Part shown: one piece after another, positions 45,804-47,810 of the stretch | Layout of the letters: each line of letters starts with the position of its first letter | Numbering within the stretch: position 1 is the stretch's first letter | Assembly (NCBI GenBank): GCA_024644045.1 | Contig: JAHELT010000003.1 | Span: 1-47,810, forward strand | Direction of reading: 5' to 3' | Origin: Chromatiales bacterium | Lineage (GTDB): Bacteria; Pseudomonadota; Gammaproteobacteria; JAHELT01 | DNA length: 47,810 nucleotides | The notes under the pieces: generated by a model | What the model saw: only the letters and a program-made list of their open reading frames with translations | Database searches by the model: none | What the model was told of the DNA's origin: nothing | Translations under genes and position numbers: made by a program

Positions 45804-45997
45804 GCCGCCGAGCGACAGGATGTTGTCCTCTTTGATGTCGGCACCGGTGCAGGCGAAACCGACGTTGTCGTTCCGCGTGTAACCGGCGTCCAGGGTCAGC
45901 TCGCCGGTCGGGCGGCCTGCTTGCTCAACGGTACACAGGCGCCGCCGATCAGCAGCAGGCCGGTGACCGGACTGCGTGTTTTTCGGATACACCTCAT
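45804..45997 (-). pseudogene. Remnant of an exported protein gene, frameshifted and truncated
   Basis: An ATG at 45997 overlaps the stop of the upstream gene (ATGA) and opens a signal-peptide-like sequence (MRCIRKTRSPVTGLLLIGGA) that ends at a stop after 34 codons. One frame over, the reading continues sensibly as GRPTGELTLDAGYTRNDNVG and ADIKEDNILSLGG, which looks like the first strands of an outer-membrane beta-barrel. A single frameshift near 45910 would join them. The rest of the gene appears missing because fecR starts about 100 bases on. Identification as a barrel is by pattern only; a sequencing error or a real small gene are alternatives. Confidence 0.45.
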
Positions 45998-46476
45998 GGA
46001 CGGTAGCTGATTTTACTTTTGTTCAGTTCGCGCAGGTGCTCGTAGTGGCGGTCCACCGTGTACTCGGCGACGCCTATCAGTCCCGCCACCAGCCCGAAGG
46101 CCAGGGTCAGAATGGTCAGTCCCTTTTTCACGCGCCGGGTGAGAATCGGTTTGATCCCGAAATGCACCGGATCGAGCTGGTGGCGCTTTGCGCTGTCGGC
46201 TACCTGGCGGCAGTACTCGCGCACCCAGTGGGGTACCCGTTCGCAGAACATGTAGCCAAGGTAGTAGCGTTCGACGCGTTCTTCCTTCGCCTCGGCGCCG
46301 AACCACTTCTCATAGGCTTTGACGAACAGCTCGAACTCCGGGATGTCCAGGTCGGCGGACGCCTGAATCACCAGGCGCACGTCGTCTGAGAGGTGGTCTT
46401 CCCCGAACCCCCGTGGATGGCTTTTCTCATAGCTGGCTTTCAGCGCTTCCCAGCGCTCTGCAAGTCTTCGCAACAC
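45994..46476 (-). CDS. Uncharacterised protein with one C-terminal membrane segment
   Basis: 160 residues, no recognised family. Soluble, charged, helix-rich N-terminus (MLRRLAERWEALKASYEKSH, DLDIPEFELFVKAYEKWFG), an aromatic middle (ERYYLGYMFCERVPHWVREY), then a single hydrophobic segment at about 118-136 (LTILTLAFGLVAGLIGVA) and a short basic tail. Its stop overlaps the start of the remnant described at 45804-45997, so the two were once an operon with the FecR-domain gene. Confidence 0.65.
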   Translation of the reverse strand: MLRRLAERWEALKASYEKSHPRGFGEDHLSDDVRLVIQASADLDIPEFELFVKAYEKWFGAEAKEERVERYYLGYMFCERVPHWVREYCRQVADSAKRHQLDPVHFGIKPILTRRVKKGLTILTLAFGLVAGLIGVAEYTVDRHYEHLRELNKSKISYRP

Positions 46477-46606
46477 GCAACTGCCTCTTGCGGAGCCGGT
46501 CCGCCGTTCTGTGTGACGGGCCGATTATAGACCGACCCGGCGTGGCCGCGTGCCCGGGGTTGTCCGCCCGCCGGTACAGCTGGGCCCCCCGGCGTCCGAG
46601 CGGGCC

Positions 46607-47347
46607 TCAGCGGCGTTCGAGCAGCACGTCCTTGGCACGGTTGATCTTGGCCGCCAGATAGCTGGAGCCGCCGCGGTCCGGGTGCAGTTTCTGCATCAGG
46701 CGCCGGTGCGCGGCCTTCACATCCTCGGCCGTCGCCGGCTCGTCCAGGCCCAGGATCTCAAGCGCCTCGCGGCGGCTCATCGAGGCGCTGGCCGTGTTGT
46801 TGGGCCCCTCGGATTTCGCCGATTCGCGGTGCTCGCGCCAGGATTCGCCGTGGATCCGGTCCAGATAGGCGGCCAGCAGGGCTGCCGATTCTTCGTCGAT
46901 TGTGGAGAACTCGTCGAAAAGCGAGCGCAGCGCGGCTAGATCGAGGTCGCTCAGGCGCTTTCCGGCAAAGCGTCCCTTGAGGACCTCGCCGTCCATGTCG
47001 CCGCTGTCGTGATCCAGGTGCATGCGCAGGTACTCGGTGTTGACGCTGGACTGGTTGCCGGGTCGCGGCCCCCGGGCGGCGCGCGCCTGACGGACCTGGG
47101 CGCGCAACGTGTTGAACAGCGGCCACAGGCGCAGCAGCGTGAGCAGGCGGCCGGCGAACGGCAACAGCGCGCCGAACAGCGCAAACAGCCAGGGCAGGCG
47201 CCCGGTGACAACGGCAAAAATCAGGAATGCTGCCGCGCCGATCAGCAGGCCGCGCTTCATGTACCGGCGCAGATCCTGCGGCGTGGGACGTGCCAGCAGC
47301 AGCCACACGATCAGCGCCAGCACCCCCGCGAGCAGAACAAAACGCAC
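46607..47347 (-). CDS. Membrane-anchored J-domain protein
   Basis: 246 residues from GTG 47347 (an upstream GTG at 47377 would add ten residues and lies 4 bases after the previous stop). Hydrophobic segments at about 3-18 and 33-70 anchor it; a cytosolic middle of unknown fold has a TerB-like acidic stretch ([18 protein letters not shown]); the C-terminal J domain contains the essential HPD motif ([11 protein letters not shown]). The C-terminal placement resembles Tim14/Pam18-type J proteins. It would recruit DnaK to the membrane. It is transcribed directly after the VWA-type gene. Confidence 0.85.
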   Translation of the reverse strand: MRFVLLAGVLALIVWLLLARPTPQDLRRYMKRGLLIGAAAFLIFAVVTGRLPWLFALFGALLPFAGRLLTLLRLWPLFNTLRAQVRQARAARGPRPGNQSSVNTEYLRMHLDHDSGDMDGEVLKGRFAGKRLSDLDLAALRSLFDEFSTIDEESAALLAAYLDRIHGESWREHRESAKSEGPNNTASASMSRREALEILGLDEPATAEDVKAAHRRLMQKLHPDRGGSSYLAAKINRAKDVLLERR

Positions 47348-47380
47348 CTCAGCACGCCCCGGGGCGCCGCAAACCACGGC

Positions 47381-47810
47381 TCATCGGGATTTTGCGACCT
47401 GGTGGGTGAGCTGCTTCACCACGCCCCCGCGGCTTTCGCCGAAGTCCTCCAGTGCCCGCCGCCCGCCGGCAGCGAACACCGCCACGGCGCTCAGCAGCGC
47501 CTTCAGCTGCTCGGCGCTGCCGCTGTCGAACCGGCAGTAGGCACCCCGGCTGAGCCGCGCCATCTGCTTGAATACATGTCCCGCGCCGCTGTCCGGGCCC
47601 TCGTGGAACAGGAACAAGGGCACGCCCAGCAGACCGAGCTCGCCGGCCAGGGCGCACAGCTGGTCCGCGTCCTCTTCCATGCAGTCGCCGACGAACACCA
47701 GCGCGTCCAGTTTACGGCGCTTCTGCTCCGCCAGCGCATGGCGCAGCACGCGTTCGATCTGAGTGTGCCCCCCCAGGCAGCGCACCGCGGTCATCAGCGG
47801 CACCAGGCTG
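47381..47810 (-). CDS. VWA-type protein (5' part outside the window)
   Basis: The frame is open to the window edge, so the N-terminus is missing; 142 codons are visible. The readable part has LDALVFVGDCMEEDADQLCA, GVPLFLFHEGPDSGAGHVFK and RGAYCRFDSGSAEQLKALL, matching the second half of a von Willebrand factor A-like fold. The metal-binding DxSxS end is in the missing part. It is followed after 33 bases by the J-domain gene, a pairing likely to be one operon. Function unknown. Confidence 0.65.
   Translation of the reverse strand, partial: SLVPLMTAVRCLGGHTQIERVLRHALAEQKRRKLDALVFVGDCMEEDADQLCALAGELGLLGVPLFLFHEGPDSGAGHVFKQMARLSRGAYCRFDSGSAEQLKALLSAVAVFAAGGRRALEDFGESRGGVVKQLTHQVAKSR

Overview
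The window is one continuous stretch of a GC-rich (about 60-65% by eye) gammaproteobacterial chromosome. Several neighbourhoods have the conserved gammaproteobacterial order: nqrDEF-apbE-nqrM, the divergent pair rhlB / trxA-rho, aroQ-accB-accC-prmA-(zinc ribbon)-dusB-fis-purH-purD, dsbD / fxsA-groES-groEL, and glnE-ilvE-(CHCC zinc finger)-kdkA next to waaA and lpxL. A Na+-pumping NADH dehydrogenase suggests a marine or saline habitat. The lipid A/Kdo genes, TolC and DsbD show a Gram-negative envelope. A CIRCE operator before groES implies HrcA control, which E. coli lacks. I cannot assign a genus. I saw no tRNA, rRNA, CRISPR array, insertion sequence or prophage.

Layout. 1-3826 (+): end of the Na+-NQR operon with its maturation genes apbE and nqrM, then a CBS-domain protein. 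3801-5087 (-) rhlB, divergent from trxA-rho (5452-7326). 7372-15836 (-): a long housekeeping block for purine synthesis, Fis, tRNA dihydrouridine, PrmA, acetyl-CoA carboxylase and dehydroquinase. 16051-18390 (-): a DsbD with a duplicated N-terminal domain. 18614-21274 (+): fxsA-groES-groEL, then a strong terminator. 21424-25328 (+): a CapA-like lipoprotein, then a small lipoprotein with a GCGCN tail (DUF4266 type), a DUF3570 outer-membrane-type protein and a second ApbE. 25432-28286: an iron/peroxide stress locus with a cysteine-free Fur-family regulator facing a rubrerythrin / Fe-S oxidoreductase / DUF3501 operon. Both promoters carry the same TAGA-N5-TCTA inverted repeat. 28384-29463 (-): an orphan Fe3+-type ABC ATPase. 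29626-34548 (+): glnE, ilvE, a zinc-finger protein and kdkA. 34503-39231 (-): pcm-like, tolC, an isochorismatase-fold protein, lpxL and waaA. 39346-41406 (-): metA, a P-loop protein of unknown function and a small coupled ORF. 41441-44862 (-): a TPP-riboswitch-controlled thiamine-precursor transporter plus ThiD. 44968-47810 (-): a Tat-exported FecR-domain protein, a broken gene remnant, an uncharacterised membrane protein, a J-domain membrane protein and the end of a VWA-type protein.

How the genes work together. The two ApbE genes bracket the most interesting theme, covalent FMN attachment. The first ApbE serves NQR. The second sits with a secreted lipoprotein and a putative beta-barrel and may flavinylate an extracytosolic redox partner. 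The shared operator ties the Fur-like regulator to the rubrerythrin operon as one small regulon. The riboswitch ties pyrimidine-precursor import to HMP kinase. Most other genes are ordinary housekeeping with very tight spacing; overlapping start and stop codons recur throughout.
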